Source: Orlajensenia leifsoniae
GTDB lineage: Bacteria; Actinomycetota; Actinomycetes; Actinomycetales; Microbacteriaceae
Direction of reading: 5' to 3'
Length of the DNA stretch: 64,000 bases
NCBI RefSeq assembly: GCF_004570845.1
Contig: NZ_SPQZ01000005.1
Span: 124,001-188,000 of the forward strand
Below are positions 25,069-34,364 of this stretch, in pieces. Position numbers and translations under genes: made by a program. Below the pieces are notes generated by a model, which saw only the letters and a list, made by a program, of their open reading frames with translations, was not told the origin of the DNA and searched no databases. Position 1 is the first letter of the stretch, and every line of letters begins with the position of its first letter.

Positions 25069-26403
25069 ATGAGCAACGACAAGGCCGCCTGGGCATTCGA
25101 GACGCAGCAGGTGCACTCTGGAGCAGCGCCAGACCCCGTCACCAACGCGCGCGCCACCCCGATCTACCAGACCACCTCCTACGTCTTCAACAACGCCGAG
25201 CACGCGAAGAACCTCTTCGCCCTGGCCGAGTTCGGCAACATCTACACCCGCATCCAGAACCCGACGCAGGCCGTCGTCGAGGAGCGCCTCGCCGCGCTCG
25301 AAGGGGGCACCGGAGCTCTCCTCGTCGCATCGGGCCAGGCCGCCGAGACCTTCGCCGTGCTGAACATCGCGCAGGCCGGTGACCACATCGTGTCGTCGAG
25401 CTCGATCTACGGCGGCACCTACAACCTCTTCAAGTACACGCTGGCCCGCCTCGGCATCGAGACGACCTTCGTCGAGAATCAGGACGACGCCGAGGAATGG
25501 CGCCGCGCGGTTCGCCCGAACACCAAGCTGTTCTTCGCCGAGACCATCGGAAACCCGAAGATCAACATCCTCGACATCTCGCTGGTCTCCGGGATCGCCC
25601 ACGAGGCCGGAATCCCCCTCATCGTCGACAACACCATCGCGACGCCGTACCTCATCCGTCCGTTCGAGCACGGCGCAGACATCATCGTGCACTCCGCCAC
25701 GAAGTTCCTCGGCGGCCACGGCACCGTCATCGGCGGCATCATCGTCGACGGCGGAACCTTCGAGTGGTCGAAGAACGTCGAGAAGTTCCCCGGCCTCACC
25801 GAGCCCGACCCGTCGTACCACGGCGCCAGCTACACGGCGGCGGTCGGCGACGGACTCGCCTACATCATCAAGGCGCGCGTGCAGCTGCTGCGCGACCTCG
25901 GTTCCGCGATCGCCCCGGCGAGCGCGTGGCAGCTCATCCAGGGCATCGAGACGCTGTCGCTGCGCATCGAGCGTCACGTGCAGAACGCCCAGGAGATCGC
26001 GGAGTGGCTCGACAACCACCCCGAGATCGCCTCGGTCAACTACTCCGGCCTGCCGTCGAGCCCGTGGTACGCGGCAGCCAACAAGTACGCCCCCAAGGGC
26101 GTCGGCGCCGTGCTGTCGTTCGAGCTCAAGGGCGGCGTCGACGCCGGCCGTGCCCTCGTCGACAACCTCGAGCTGTTCAGCCACCTCGCCAACATCGGCG
26201 ACGTGCGCTCGCTGGTCATCCACCCCGCGTCGACGACGCACTCGCAGCTCACCCCCGAGCAGCAGCTCACCACCGGCGTCACGCCGGGCCTGGTGCGTCT
26301 CTCCGTGGGCATCGAGAACGTGGCCGACCTGATCGCCGACCTCGAGACCGGCCTCGCTGCGGCTCGCAGCGTGACCGTCGCCTCGATCGCCGCCGACCGC
26401 TAG
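25069..26403 (+). CDS. metY: O-acetylhomoserine sulfhydrylase (aminocarboxypropyltransferase)
   Basis: PLP enzyme that makes homocysteine from O-acetylhomoserine and sulfide in methionine synthesis. The 444-residue product has the Cys/Met-metabolism fold with the PLP-binding Lys in HSATKFLGGHG (about residue 212) and the characteristic N-terminus AFETQQVHSGAAPDPVTNARATPIYQTTSYVF. The ATG at 25069 follows AAGGAG by six bases. The gene for the enzyme that supplies its substrate, metX, follows in the same direction after a long hairpin. Confidence 0.95.
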   Translation: MSNDKAAWAFETQQVHSGAAPDPVTNARATPIYQTTSYVFNNAEHAKNLFALAEFGNIYTRIQNPTQAVVEERLAALEGGTGALLVASGQAAETFAVLNIAQAGDHIVSSSSIYGGTYNLFKYTLARLGIETTFVENQDDAEEWRRAVRPNTKLFFAETIGNPKINILDISLVSGIAHEAGIPLIVDNTIATPYLIRPFEHGADIIVHSATKFLGGHGTVIGGIIVDGGTFEWSKNVEKFPGLTEPDPSYHGASYTAAVGDGLAYIIKARVQLLRDLGSAIAPASAWQLIQGIETLSLRIERHVQNAQEIAEWLDNHPEIASVNYSGLPSSPWYAAANKYAPKGVGAVLSFELKGGVDAGRALVDNLELFSHLANIGDVRSLVIHPASTTHSQLTPEQQLTTGVTPGLVRLSVGIENVADLIADLETGLAAARSVTVASIAADR

Positions 26404-26428
26404 GCCGCATCCGACGCCCCTTTTCTGG

Positions 26429-26503
26429 AAAGCGAGGAGTTTCTCGCCGAACCGGCCCCTGAACGCTCAGGACGGCCCGTTCAGGCGAGAAACTCCTCGC
26501 TTT
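26429..26503 (+). terminator. Long nested hairpin between metY and metX
   Basis: A perfect 20-bp stem, AAAGCGAGGAGTTTCTCGCC (26429-26448) with its exact complement at 26484-26503, encloses a 35-base loop that can itself fold (GAAC/GTTC and GGCC pairs, then CCTGA/TCAGG). The 3-prime arm ends in CGCTTTTC, a short T-tract, so it can terminate metY. Its length and inner folding are more than a simple terminator needs. Confidence 0.7.
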
Positions 26504-26558
26504 TCAGTACCCCGTAACAAAACCGGCGAACCGACGCGCACGGGGCAGACTGGAGAGC

Positions 26559-27773
26559 ATGGACTGGCAGACCCCGGCGGACTTCGAGACCGCGAGCCTC
26601 ATCACCGAGGCTCAGGCTCGAGCGCTCGCCGGGAAACCCCCGGTGACCGGGGCCTGGCATGAGAGCGACCATCTCGGGGACCGCCGCTTCGTCCCCGTCG
26701 GAAGCCTCGAGCTCGAGCGCGGTGGCACGCTGCCCTTCGCCAGGCTCGCCTACGAGACCTGGGGCACGCTCTCGCCCGCGCGCGACAACGCCGTGCTGGT
26801 GCTGCACGCCCTGACCGGCGACAGCCACGTCTTCGGATCGGCGTCGGCCGGCCACGTCACCAGCGGCTGGTGGAACGGGGTCGTCGGTCCTGGAAGACCC
26901 ATCGACACCGATCGCTGGTTCGTCGTCGCCCCCAATCTACTCGGCGGCTGCCAGGGGTCGACGGGGCCGGCATCCCTCGCGCCCGACGGCACCGAGTGGG
27001 GCTCGCGCTTCCCGTACCTCACCATCCGCGACCAGGTCGCAGCGCAGGTCGCCCTCGCCGATGCCCTCGGCATCGAGCGATGGGGCGTCGTCGTCGGCGG
27101 ATCGATGGGCGGCATGCACGCCCTCGAGTGGGCCATCACCCATCCGGACCGGGTGGAGCGCCTCGCCGTGCTGGCCGTGCCGCCCGCGCTCACGGCGGAC
27201 CAGATCGCCGCCAACTCGTTGCAGCTCGAGGCCGTGCGCATGGACCCGAACTTCCGCGGCGGCGACTACTACGACGGCGACGAGGGCCCGGCGACCGGGC
27301 TCGCGCTGGCCCGCCGGCTCGCCATGCTCAACTACCGCAGCTCCTCGGAGCTCAACGACCGCTTCGCCCGCAGCTGGCAGAGCGGAATCTCGCCCCTGGG
27401 CGACGGCGGCCGCTTCGCCGTCGAGAGCTACCTCGACTTCCACGGCAACCGTTTCGTGCGCCGCTTCGATGCCAACAGCTACATCACCCTCGTCGACGCC
27501 ATGAACTCGCACGACGTCGGCCGCGGCCGTGGAGGGGCGGCATCCGCCCTGTCCGGCATCACGGCGCTCACCCTCGTGCTCGGCATCTCGAGCGACAGGC
27601 TCTTCCCCCTCGCCGGCCAGGAGGTCATCGCCCGCGCCGTGCCGAACACCCTCGACGGCGATGAACCCGTGGTGATCGACTCGCCCTTCGGGCACGACGG
27701 ATTCCTCATCGAGGAGGATGCCGTCGGGCGACACCTCCTGCGCCTTCTGGATGCGACTGCCGCCCGACGATAG
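26559..27773 (+). CDS. metX: Homoserine O-acetyltransferase
   Basis: Activates homoserine by acetyl transfer from acetyl-CoA, the first committed step of methionine synthesis here. The 404-residue alpha/beta hydrolase has the nucleophile elbow GGSMGGMHALEW (Ser about residue 182) and the C-terminal catalytic His in FGHDGFL. The ATG at 26559 is preceded by TGGAGAG. It has its own promoter region after the hairpin separating it from metY. Confidence 0.95.
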   Translation: MDWQTPADFETASLITEAQARALAGKPPVTGAWHESDHLGDRRFVPVGSLELERGGTLPFARLAYETWGTLSPARDNAVLVLHALTGDSHVFGSASAGHVTSGWWNGVVGPGRPIDTDRWFVVAPNLLGGCQGSTGPASLAPDGTEWGSRFPYLTIRDQVAAQVALADALGIERWGVVVGGSMGGMHALEWAITHPDRVERLAVLAVPPALTADQIAANSLQLEAVRMDPNFRGGDYYDGDEGPATGLALARRLAMLNYRSSSELNDRFARSWQSGISPLGDGGRFAVESYLDFHGNRFVRRFDANSYITLVDAMNSHDVGRGRGGAASALSGITALTLVLGISSDRLFPLAGQEVIARAVPNTLDGDEPVVIDSPFGHDGFLIEEDAVGRHLLRLLDATAARR

Positions 27774-27815
27774 GGTGTGGATGTTCCACCCATCCCCCAC
27801 AGCCAGGCAGGTGTC

Positions 27816-28979
27816 ATGCAGCGCATCCTGAAGGAACGGGATCGACTGCTCCGCAGGACGGCCCGGCTCAGCGGGCTCATCTGCACAGCGGTCGCGATCC
27901 TCACCCTGTGCATCCCCGGAGCAGCGGACACCGTCGCGCTCGGCATCGCCCTGTCGCTTCTCGGCGTGATCACCGTCGGGCACTACCTGCTCGGCGTGTC
28001 CGGGCGACTGCGCTGGTTCTGGCTGGTGCTCGTCGCCGGCCTCGGCGCCATCTACGCCGTGAACTCGAGCAGCCTCGGCGCGAACGCCGCCTCGCTCACG
28101 GCCGTCGCCATCATCGGGGGCGGCGTCATCGCATCGGGCGCGATCGTGCTGCCGGTGAGCGCGCGACGCGTCGTCGTGCTCGTGGTCTCGTTCCTCATCA
28201 CCTTCGGCCTGGCCGCCATGTCGACGGTCGGGCTCGGCCTCACCCTCCCCTACGTCGAGATCTTCGTCGTGGCCGGCTGGATGAGCGCCACGCTGCTCGG
28301 CTGGTGGCTCGGACTCAGCGTGCCGCGCGTCATGCACCGCATCGCGAGCGTCGGCCGCGCCCACCGCAGCGAGCGCCAGGCCAGCGAGCGGGAGGCGCAG
28401 CGGCGCCAGGACGCCAGACTGCTGCACGACACCGTACTCGCGACCCTCACCCTCCTCGCCCACTCCGGGGTCGGCGTCAGCGAGAACGCTCTGCGCCTCC
28501 AGGCCGCCGACGACGCCCGGCTGCTCAGGCAGCTCAGGCTGGGCGGCAAGCCGATGCCGCGCACCTCGGGCGTCTACACGCTCGAACCCGTGGCCGAGAC
28601 GGCGCTCGGCACGACACTGGAGTCGGTCAAGCAGCGCTTCAGCCGCATGGGCCTCGAGGTGAACTGGCACGGCCACGGTCAGGTGCTCCTGCCCAGCAAC
28701 GTGCTCGACTCCTTCCTGGGCGCCCTGGGCGAGTGCCTCGAGAACGTGCGCAGGCACGCCGAGGTCACCGAGGCCGACGTCACCATCACCGACGACGAGA
28801 CCACCGTGCGAGCGATGGTGACGGATGCCGGTGTCGGGTTCGCCCTCGACCAGGTGGCGGCGGAACGCCTCGGCTTCGCGGAGTCCGTGGTGGCCAGGTT
28901 GCAGGACGTCGGCGGGAACGCCCGCCTGTTCTCCTCCCCCGGATCGGGAACGACCGTGGTCCTGGAGGTGCCGAAGTGA
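27816..28979 (+). CDS. Membrane sensor histidine kinase (HisKA_3/DesK-like)
   Basis: The 387-residue kinase has about six transmembrane helices (residues 15-175), a coiled signalling helix, the phosphoacceptor motif RLLHDTVLATL (His about residue 204) and a C-terminal HATPase domain with N-box ENVRRH, DAGVGF and SSPGSGTT boxes. The ATG at 27816 fits a TAGGGT -10 box at 27771-27776 with a short leader; a GTG at 27777 is an alternative that would add 13 residues. The next gene overlaps by one base (TGATG), and a response regulator follows, so the three form one signalling unit. Confidence 0.85.
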   Translation: MQRILKERDRLLRRTARLSGLICTAVAILTLCIPGAADTVALGIALSLLGVITVGHYLLGVSGRLRWFWLVLVAGLGAIYAVNSSSLGANAASLTAVAIIGGGVIASGAIVLPVSARRVVVLVVSFLITFGLAAMSTVGLGLTLPYVEIFVVAGWMSATLLGWWLGLSVPRVMHRIASVGRAHRSERQASEREAQRRQDARLLHDTVLATLTLLAHSGVGVSENALRLQAADDARLLRQLRLGGKPMPRTSGVYTLEPVAETALGTTLESVKQRFSRMGLEVNWHGHGQVLLPSNVLDSFLGALGECLENVRRHAEVTEADVTITDDETTVRAMVTDAGVGFALDQVAAERLGFAESVVARLQDVGGNARLFSSPGSGTTVVLEVPK

Positions 28980-30226
28980 TGTCCAGCGTCGAAGAGAACA
29001 CCCTCGGCGTCGTCGTCGGACGCGAGAACCTCCCGCGCCGCACCCGGGCCTTCCGGCGGCCGGAACGCACGGTCAGCACCACGCGCGCGAACCAGCACGC
29101 CCTCGGCGGTCGTCACCTCACCGTCGGCACGAGCCTCGGCGCCGCCCTCATCGCACTGTTCCTGCTCGGGCTGTTCCTGACGCAGGTCGGGCGCATGGAG
29201 CATCCGAGCTACTCCGTCGTGGCGTGGGGGCTGCTGCTGGTCATCGTCGCGTCGACGACGGCCATCGTGCACGGCCTGTCGCGCCAGATGCCGCACTGGC
29301 TGTTCGCGGCCGACCTGGTCGGCGGCGTCGCCGTCATCGGGCTCGACCTCTACGGCGTCTGGGGGTCGGAGTCCGGGTCCATCATCCCCACGGCGGCCCT
29401 CGCCGTGCCTGCCCTGCTGCTGGCCATCGTGACGCTGCGCGAGACCGTGCAGATCCTCATCGCCGACGTCGCCATCGGCATCATCCTGCTGCTGGCCGCC
29501 GCCGCGGAGGAACGCCCCGACGTGCTCACCCTCGCCCCCGAACTCATGATGATCGCCATCGGTGTCGGTCCGGCACTGCTCGGAGTCGCCGTCGTACGCT
29601 CCTACCGCCGCATGGTGCAGCTCGAACTCGACCTGGTGCTCGTGCAGAGCACCGTGCAGGCCCCACAGCTCACCGTCGGCATGCTCGCCTCCGAGGAACT
29701 CACCCGCCTCGACGACGACGCCGAGGAACTCTTCGACGACGTCGCCGGCGGGCGCCTGCCCCTGCCCCTCCCCCTCGAGGCGTCCACCCGCGCCGCTTCG
29801 CTCGCGACCGAACTGCGCCTGCACCTCATCGAGGGCCGCAAGGAGACCTGGCTGCGCCACGCGGTCTCCGAGAGCGAGTTCCTGGCACCGGCCGTCACGA
29901 TCGACGACCCGTCGAGCCTCGCCGGCGTGCTCACCCCGCCCCAGCGCGACGCTCTCCTGCTCGTGCTCTGGCTGCTCGTCAGCGACACCGACCGCTGGGG
30001 TGCCACGGTGCACCTCATCTTCGGCCCGACGCACCCGCCGAGACTGGGGGCGTACCGCACCGTTCGCTTCCCTCTCGTGCTCGAGACCACGGGCGTGCTG
30101 CGTCGGCGTGTGGATGCCGCAGCGTGGGAGGCCATGGGAATCGTCGGTCCGCACATAGACTCCGTTCGCGACGGCAGTCTGCGTGTCGAGATCGACTGCA
30201 CAGTCGACGGCGCGTCTGACACGTAA
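28979..30226 (+). CDS. Degenerate histidine-kinase-like membrane protein
   Basis: The 415-residue protein has a 45-residue basic cytoplasmic start, about six transmembrane helices (residues 50-220) and a cytoplasmic domain with the layout of a DesK-type kinase, including a helical pair (LASEELTRLDDDAEELF, then an ATELRLHLIEG helix). It has no phosphoacceptor His in the expected helix. Its ATPase-like region (RDALLLVLWLLVSDTDRWGATVHL) lacks the Asn of the N-box and the glycine boxes. It is translationally coupled to the intact kinase by a TGATG overlap. It may be a pseudokinase partner or sensory subunit; this is inference. Confidence 0.7.
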   Translation: MSSVEENTLGVVVGRENLPRRTRAFRRPERTVSTTRANQHALGGRHLTVGTSLGAALIALFLLGLFLTQVGRMEHPSYSVVAWGLLLVIVASTTAIVHGLSRQMPHWLFAADLVGGVAVIGLDLYGVWGSESGSIIPTAALAVPALLLAIVTLRETVQILIADVAIGIILLLAAAAEERPDVLTLAPELMMIAIGVGPALLGVAVVRSYRRMVQLELDLVLVQSTVQAPQLTVGMLASEELTRLDDDAEELFDDVAGGRLPLPLPLEASTRAASLATELRLHLIEGRKETWLRHAVSESEFLAPAVTIDDPSSLAGVLTPPQRDALLLVLWLLVSDTDRWGATVHLIFGPTHPPRLGAYRTVRFPLVLETTGVLRRRVDAAAWEAMGIVGPHIDSVRDGSLRVEIDCTVDGASDT

Positions 30227-30274
30227 GGTAGTGACGGATTCGCCGCGATGCAGGCGAACCATGAGGAGGACACA

Positions 30275-30928
30275 GTGGGTAGTTCAGGACCGATCCGGGT
30301 AGCACTCGTCGACGATCACCGCATGCTGCTCGGAGCACTCACCGAGTGGATCCGCAACGCTGCAGATGACATCGACATGGTCGCCGCCGTGACCACGTGG
30401 CCCGAGCTCCTCACCCACTCGGCGTTCCCCGTCGACGTCGTGCTGCTCGACCTCGACCTCAAGGACAACATCCCGATCTCGCTCAAGCTCGCGACCCTGA
30501 AGACCACGGGCGTGCGCACTGTTCTCATGAGCACCTACTCGGAGCCCGCCGTCGTGCGTCAGGCGCTCGACTCCGGCGCGCTGGGCTACCTCGTCAAGAG
30601 CGAGGAGGCGAACATGATCGCCGAGGCCATCCGCGCCGCGTACGTCGGGGAGTCCTACATCTCCGAGGAGCTCGACCTCGCCATCAACTCCGTCGCCGCC
30701 GGTGACGCCCCTCGCCTGTCTGCACAGGAGCGCCGCGTGATGGCCCTCTACGGCGCCGGCGAGCCCGTCAAGGCCGTCGCGTACCAGCTCGGCATCTCCG
30801 AGGAGACGGCCAAGAGCTACCTCAAGCGCATCCGCGAGAAGTACCGCCAGGCCGGCTACGACGTGGGCACCAAGGTGGCCCTCCGCAAGCGCGCCATCCA
30901 CGACGGCATCCTGCTGCAGACCGACTGA
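30275..30928 (+). CDS. NarL/LuxR-family response regulator
   Basis: The 217-residue regulator has an N-terminal receiver with VDDH, the phosphoacceptor Asp in VVLLDLDL and Lys in GYLVKSE, then a LuxR-type helix-turn-helix (LSAQERRVMALYGAGEPVKAVAYQLGISEETAKSYLKRI). The GTG at 30275 has the strong GAGGAGG sequence five bases before it, which decides against the ATG at 30248. It is the output of the two-kinase unit just upstream; its target genes are unknown. Confidence 0.88.
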   Translation: MGSSGPIRVALVDDHRMLLGALTEWIRNAADDIDMVAAVTTWPELLTHSAFPVDVVLLDLDLKDNIPISLKLATLKTTGVRTVLMSTYSEPAVVRQALDSGALGYLVKSEEANMIAEAIRAAYVGESYISEELDLAINSVAAGDAPRLSAQERRVMALYGAGEPVKAVAYQLGISEETAKSYLKRIREKYRQAGYDVGTKVALRKRAIHDGILLQTD

Positions 30929-30954
30929 TCACGCACGGGCCGCACCCCTCACCG

Positions 30955-31025
30955 GAACAGGCCCGATCCCACGCATTCTCCGAGAGCAGGCCCACTGGGC
31001 CTGCTTTCGCCGTTCCGGCCTGTTC
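30955..31025. terminator. Nested terminator between convergent response-regulator and MFS genes
   Basis: The inner stem AGCAGGCCC/GGGCCTGCT (30985-31005, loop ACT) is followed by TTTC. An outer pair GAACAGGCC (30955-30963) with GGCCTGTTC (31017-31025) can enclose it. It lies between genes that converge and could serve both strands. Confidence 0.65.
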
Positions 31026-31029
31026 TCGG

Positions 31030-31076
31030 GCGAACGGATGCGGCGAAGCGGCGGATGCTGCGGCGCGAACGGATGC
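31030..31076. repeat. 12-bp direct repeat GCGAACGGATGC
   Basis: GCGAACGGATGC occurs at 31030-31041 and 31065-31076, with a third GGATGC at 31053 between them. It lies just downstream of the MFS stop codon. No function is evident. Confidence 0.5.
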
Positions 31077-31110
31077 CGCCCGCCATCCATGCGTCGTGAC
31101 GACGCTGCGG

Positions 31111-32391
31111 CTACGCGGCCTCGCCGATCGTGCTGAGCGACGCCGTGCCGTAGGGCACCTCGACGCCGCGAGTGCGTCGGACCCGGTCGATGGAGAAGGT
31201 CGCGACGGCCAGGAGGAGCCCGGCGACGCTGAGCCCGAGGCCTATCCAGATGGGGGCGACGTACCCGAGGCCCGCGCCGATGGCGATGCCGCCGAGAAGA
31301 GCTCCGAGAGCGTTGCCGATGTTGAGGGCGGAGTGGTTGAGGGCTGCTGCGATCGACTGGCTGTCGCGCGCCACGTCCATGAGACGGGTCTGGATGATCG
31401 GCGACAGCGCCGCCGACGTGCCTCCGACGAAGAACACGCCGGCGAGGAGCCCGGCGACGCTCGAGACCGTGAAGCCCATGATCACGAGCGCGACGATGAG
31501 GATCATGAAGAACAGGTACATCGAGCGTCGGACGCTGTGGTCGGCGAGGCGCCCGCCCACGATGTTGCCGATGGTCATGCCGATGCCGAACACGACCAGC
31601 ACCAGCGGGACGGCGGATTCCGGCAGCCCCGTCACCTCCGTCGCCATCGGGGCGACGTAGCTGTAGACCGCGAACAGGCCGCCGAAGCCGATGGCCCCGA
31701 TGGCCAGGGCGAACCACACCTGCAGGCGGGTGAAGGCCTTGAGCTCGTTCTTCATCGTGGCCTTCGGATCGCCCGCCTGCCACGGCACGGCGAGTGCCAC
31801 GGCCACGAAGGTGAGGGCGAAGATGCCGGCGACCACGAGATAGGCCGTGCGCCATCCGTAGAGCTGGCCGATCCACGTGATGGTCGGAACGCCGACGACG
31901 TTCGCGATGGTGAGGCCGCTCAGCACGAAGGCCACGCCGCGTCCGCGTTTGCCCGGCCCCATGAGGCTCGCCGCCACGAGCGAGGCGATACCGAAGTAGG
32001 CGCCGTGCGGGAGAGCGGCCACGAAGCGGGCGAGCAGCACGAGTTGGAACGACGGCAGCACGGCCGACGCGATGGTGCCGAGGGTGAAGGCCGTGAGGAG
32101 GGCGAGCAGGAGCTGCTTGCGCGGCCAGCGCGCTGCGGCCGCCGCGATGGTGGGCGCGCCGACGACGACGCCGAGGGCGTAGGCCGAGATCAGCAGGCCG
32201 GCCTGCGAGTTCGCGGCCGCGGGATCGGCCGCGTAGAGAGTCGGCAGCAGGTCCCCGGCGAGGTTCGGGAGCAGACCCATGGCGACGAACTCGGTCGAAC
32301 CGATGCCGAAACCGCCCAGCGCGAGAGCGAGCAGGGCCAAACGGGTACGGGCCGGCGACAGAGTCGTCGGCCCGGCAGCATCGAGGGTCAC
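31111..32391 (-). CDS. MFS transporter, DHA1/AraJ-like
   Basis: The 426-residue membrane protein has 12 predicted helices and the DHA1-type start ALGGFGIGSTEFVAMGLLPNLAGDL, as in arabinose efflux (AraJ) and chloramphenicol/purine efflux proteins. It probably exports a small molecule by proton antiport; the substrate cannot be named. The GTG at 32391 lies six bases after a TACAGT -10 box (32398-32403), suggesting a leaderless transcript. Confidence 0.85.
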   Translation of the reverse strand: MTLDAAGPTTLSPARTRLALLALALGGFGIGSTEFVAMGLLPNLAGDLLPTLYAADPAAANSQAGLLISAYALGVVVGAPTIAAAAARWPRKQLLLALLTAFTLGTIASAVLPSFQLVLLARFVAALPHGAYFGIASLVAASLMGPGKRGRGVAFVLSGLTIANVVGVPTITWIGQLYGWRTAYLVVAGIFALTFVAVALAVPWQAGDPKATMKNELKAFTRLQVWFALAIGAIGFGGLFAVYSYVAPMATEVTGLPESAVPLVLVVFGIGMTIGNIVGGRLADHSVRRSMYLFFMILIVALVIMGFTVSSVAGLLAGVFFVGGTSAALSPIIQTRLMDVARDSQSIAAALNHSALNIGNALGALLGGIAIGAGLGYVAPIWIGLGLSVAGLLLAVATFSIDRVRRTRGVEVPYGTASLSTIGEAA

Positions 32392-32659
32392 CCGTCAACT
32401 GTAGCGCGAGAATCGAATCGATTCGACTCGGGCCCTTCGAGCCGCGCTCGACTGCGGCAACTCCCGCGACTCGCCCACTTTCGTCGCTCTCGGGCGGTAC
32501 GTGGACGACGGATGCGACGAAGTCGGGCCAGTCGCCGACTGAGGACTGCGGGCGAGCGGATGGGGACCACGTCGGGTCATCCCGGCGCGTCATGGTGAAC
32601 CCGTCATCTCCGGCGCTCGCTCGCGATAGCATCCAGCGAGTTCACGACGAGGGGGCCGC

Positions 32660-34363
32660 ATGAAGGTGCAGATCGGGTTGTCCGGCGGGGCGGAACACCA
32701 CGGGTCGGGTGCAGGGTCCCGACCGTCCGGTTTGCGCTGCAGCACTGCCAGAATCCGGCTCACGGCGATCGTGCTCGCCGTGGCGGCCGTTGTCTCCGTC
32801 TTGGGACCGTTACCGGCATCTGCCGTCGTCGTGGACGCAGGATCCGGCTCTTCACGTGCAGCGGGCGAGGGCTGGATGCCGGTCTCAGGGACTGTGCGCG
32901 GACGGACGACCTCCGGCACCGTGCCCATCCCGGGGGCGACGATCAGCTTCTACGACGGCGCGTACCCAGTTGATTCCGGTTGGAGCGGCGCTGATGGGGC
33001 CTTCACGATGTCGGCCCACCGGGGACAGCACCACGTGAAGGTGGAAGTGCCAACCCGGTGGGCGAGCCAGTGGTACGGAGGGGCCGTTCTGCAAGAGGAC
33101 TCGACTATGGTCACCGTCCTCGATGGGTATGGTCTGGAGGGCCTCAAGAGCCTCGACTTCGTTCTCGAACCCCGCGGCTCGCTCTCGGGATCTCTCGTCG
33201 GTGAGCGGGGGAACACCAACGTCTCGGGAACCGCCACGGCCTTCGTGAAGAGCGCCTCCACGGGCAAGTGGACCGCCGCCGCGACTGCCCGGATCGAGAA
33301 GCCGCATTATTCGTTCGATAACCTCGCCCCCGCGAGCTACCGGATCGGATACACCTTCTACGCGAAGTTCTCCAACGAATTCTGGCCGAAAGCCCGGACC
33401 GTGGGTACGGCTCGAACCATCACCATCGATCCCGGCGAAGCGGTCGAGGATGTGGACTCCGTCCTCACCCAAACGCACCTCACGGTCTCTCGAATCGGCG
33501 GGCGCGACCGCTTCGAAGTCGCGGCCAAACTCTCCCACTACTTCCCCGCTACCGCCGGCGGCGCTGTGCTGATTGCGAACGGGCTCGGATACGCAGACGC
33601 TCTTGCGGCAGGCGCGGCAGGGGCGCTGCGAAGCGCGCCGCTGCTGCTCGTCACGCCGACCGGTATTCCTCAGTCGACGAGGACCGAGCTGAAGAGACTC
33701 GCTCCGAGCAGAATCATCATCATCGGCGGAACGGCATCGGTCTCGGCCGGCGTCGAAGCGGAACTCCAGGGCTACGGTGGCTACGTGTCGCGGTTGAGCG
33801 GCGCGGACAGGTATGGGACGTCGAGGGACGTGGCGCGGTGGGCGACGCGAAGCACTCACAGGCTGTATCTCGCCACTGGCCTCGGGTTCGCGGATGCGCT
33901 CTCTGCCGGTCCGATCGCCGGCCTGCTCGGCTCACCTCTTGTCCTCGTCAACGGGGCATCGACGACGGCAGACCCTGCGACCCGACAAGTGATGAAGGAC
34001 CTGGGGGCAGCGCACCTCTCGGTGGTGGGTGGCGCCGGTGCGATGAATCCGGGGATCGCGCACTCCTTGCATGCGTCGACCACGACCGTGTACGGAGGTG
34101 CCGACCGATACGAGACGTCTCGCCTCGTCAACGGCATCCTGGGTGCCGACACCGCATTCCTGGCCGTCGGCGACAATTTTCCGGACGCTCTCAGCGCTGG
34201 TCCCGCCTCGAACCAGATCTCCGCCGGAATCTACCTCGTGCATCACGAATGCATCCCTCAGGCGACCATGGACATGATCGATGACAAGGGCATCACCAAC
34301 ATCGTTCTCCTCGGAGGCGAAGCCGCTCTCAGCTCGCGTGTCGCCGAACTTGCGAGATGTTAG
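32660..34363 (+). CDS. Secreted protein with three cell-wall-binding type 2 repeats
   Basis: The 567-residue protein has an N-terminal signal segment (hydrophobic about residues 33-55), a carboxypeptidase-regulatory-like beta domain (about 70-275, starting SGTVRGRTTSGTVPIPGATISFYD) and three cell-wall-binding 2 repeats (from about 277) that each begin RIGGRDRFEVA, RLSGADRYGTS or VYGGADRYETS. Such repeats attach proteins non-covalently to the Gram-positive wall. The ATG at 32660 follows GAGGGGG by five bases. By eye its base composition is somewhat less GC-rich than its neighbours, which hints at transfer or relaxed selection. Confidence 0.85.
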   Translation: MKVQIGLSGGAEHHGSGAGSRPSGLRCSTARIRLTAIVLAVAAVVSVLGPLPASAVVVDAGSGSSRAAGEGWMPVSGTVRGRTTSGTVPIPGATISFYDGAYPVDSGWSGADGAFTMSAHRGQHHVKVEVPTRWASQWYGGAVLQEDSTMVTVLDGYGLEGLKSLDFVLEPRGSLSGSLVGERGNTNVSGTATAFVKSASTGKWTAAATARIEKPHYSFDNLAPASYRIGYTFYAKFSNEFWPKARTVGTARTITIDPGEAVEDVDSVLTQTHLTVSRIGGRDRFEVAAKLSHYFPATAGGAVLIANGLGYADALAAGAAGALRSAPLLLVTPTGIPQSTRTELKRLAPSRIIIIGGTASVSAGVEAELQGYGGYVSRLSGADRYGTSRDVARWATRSTHRLYLATGLGFADALSAGPIAGLLGSPLVLVNGASTTADPATRQVMKDLGAAHLSVVGGAGAMNPGIAHSLHASTTTVYGGADRYETSRLVNGILGADTAFLAVGDNFPDALSAGPASNQISAGIYLVHHECIPQATMDMIDDKGITNIVLLGGEAALSSRVAELARC

Positions 34364-34364
34364 G

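Noticed and set aside
31096-32598. Plus-strand open frame of 500 codons opposite the MFS gene
   Set aside because: The translation is hydrophilic and repetitive, while the minus strand encodes a normal 12-helix transporter.
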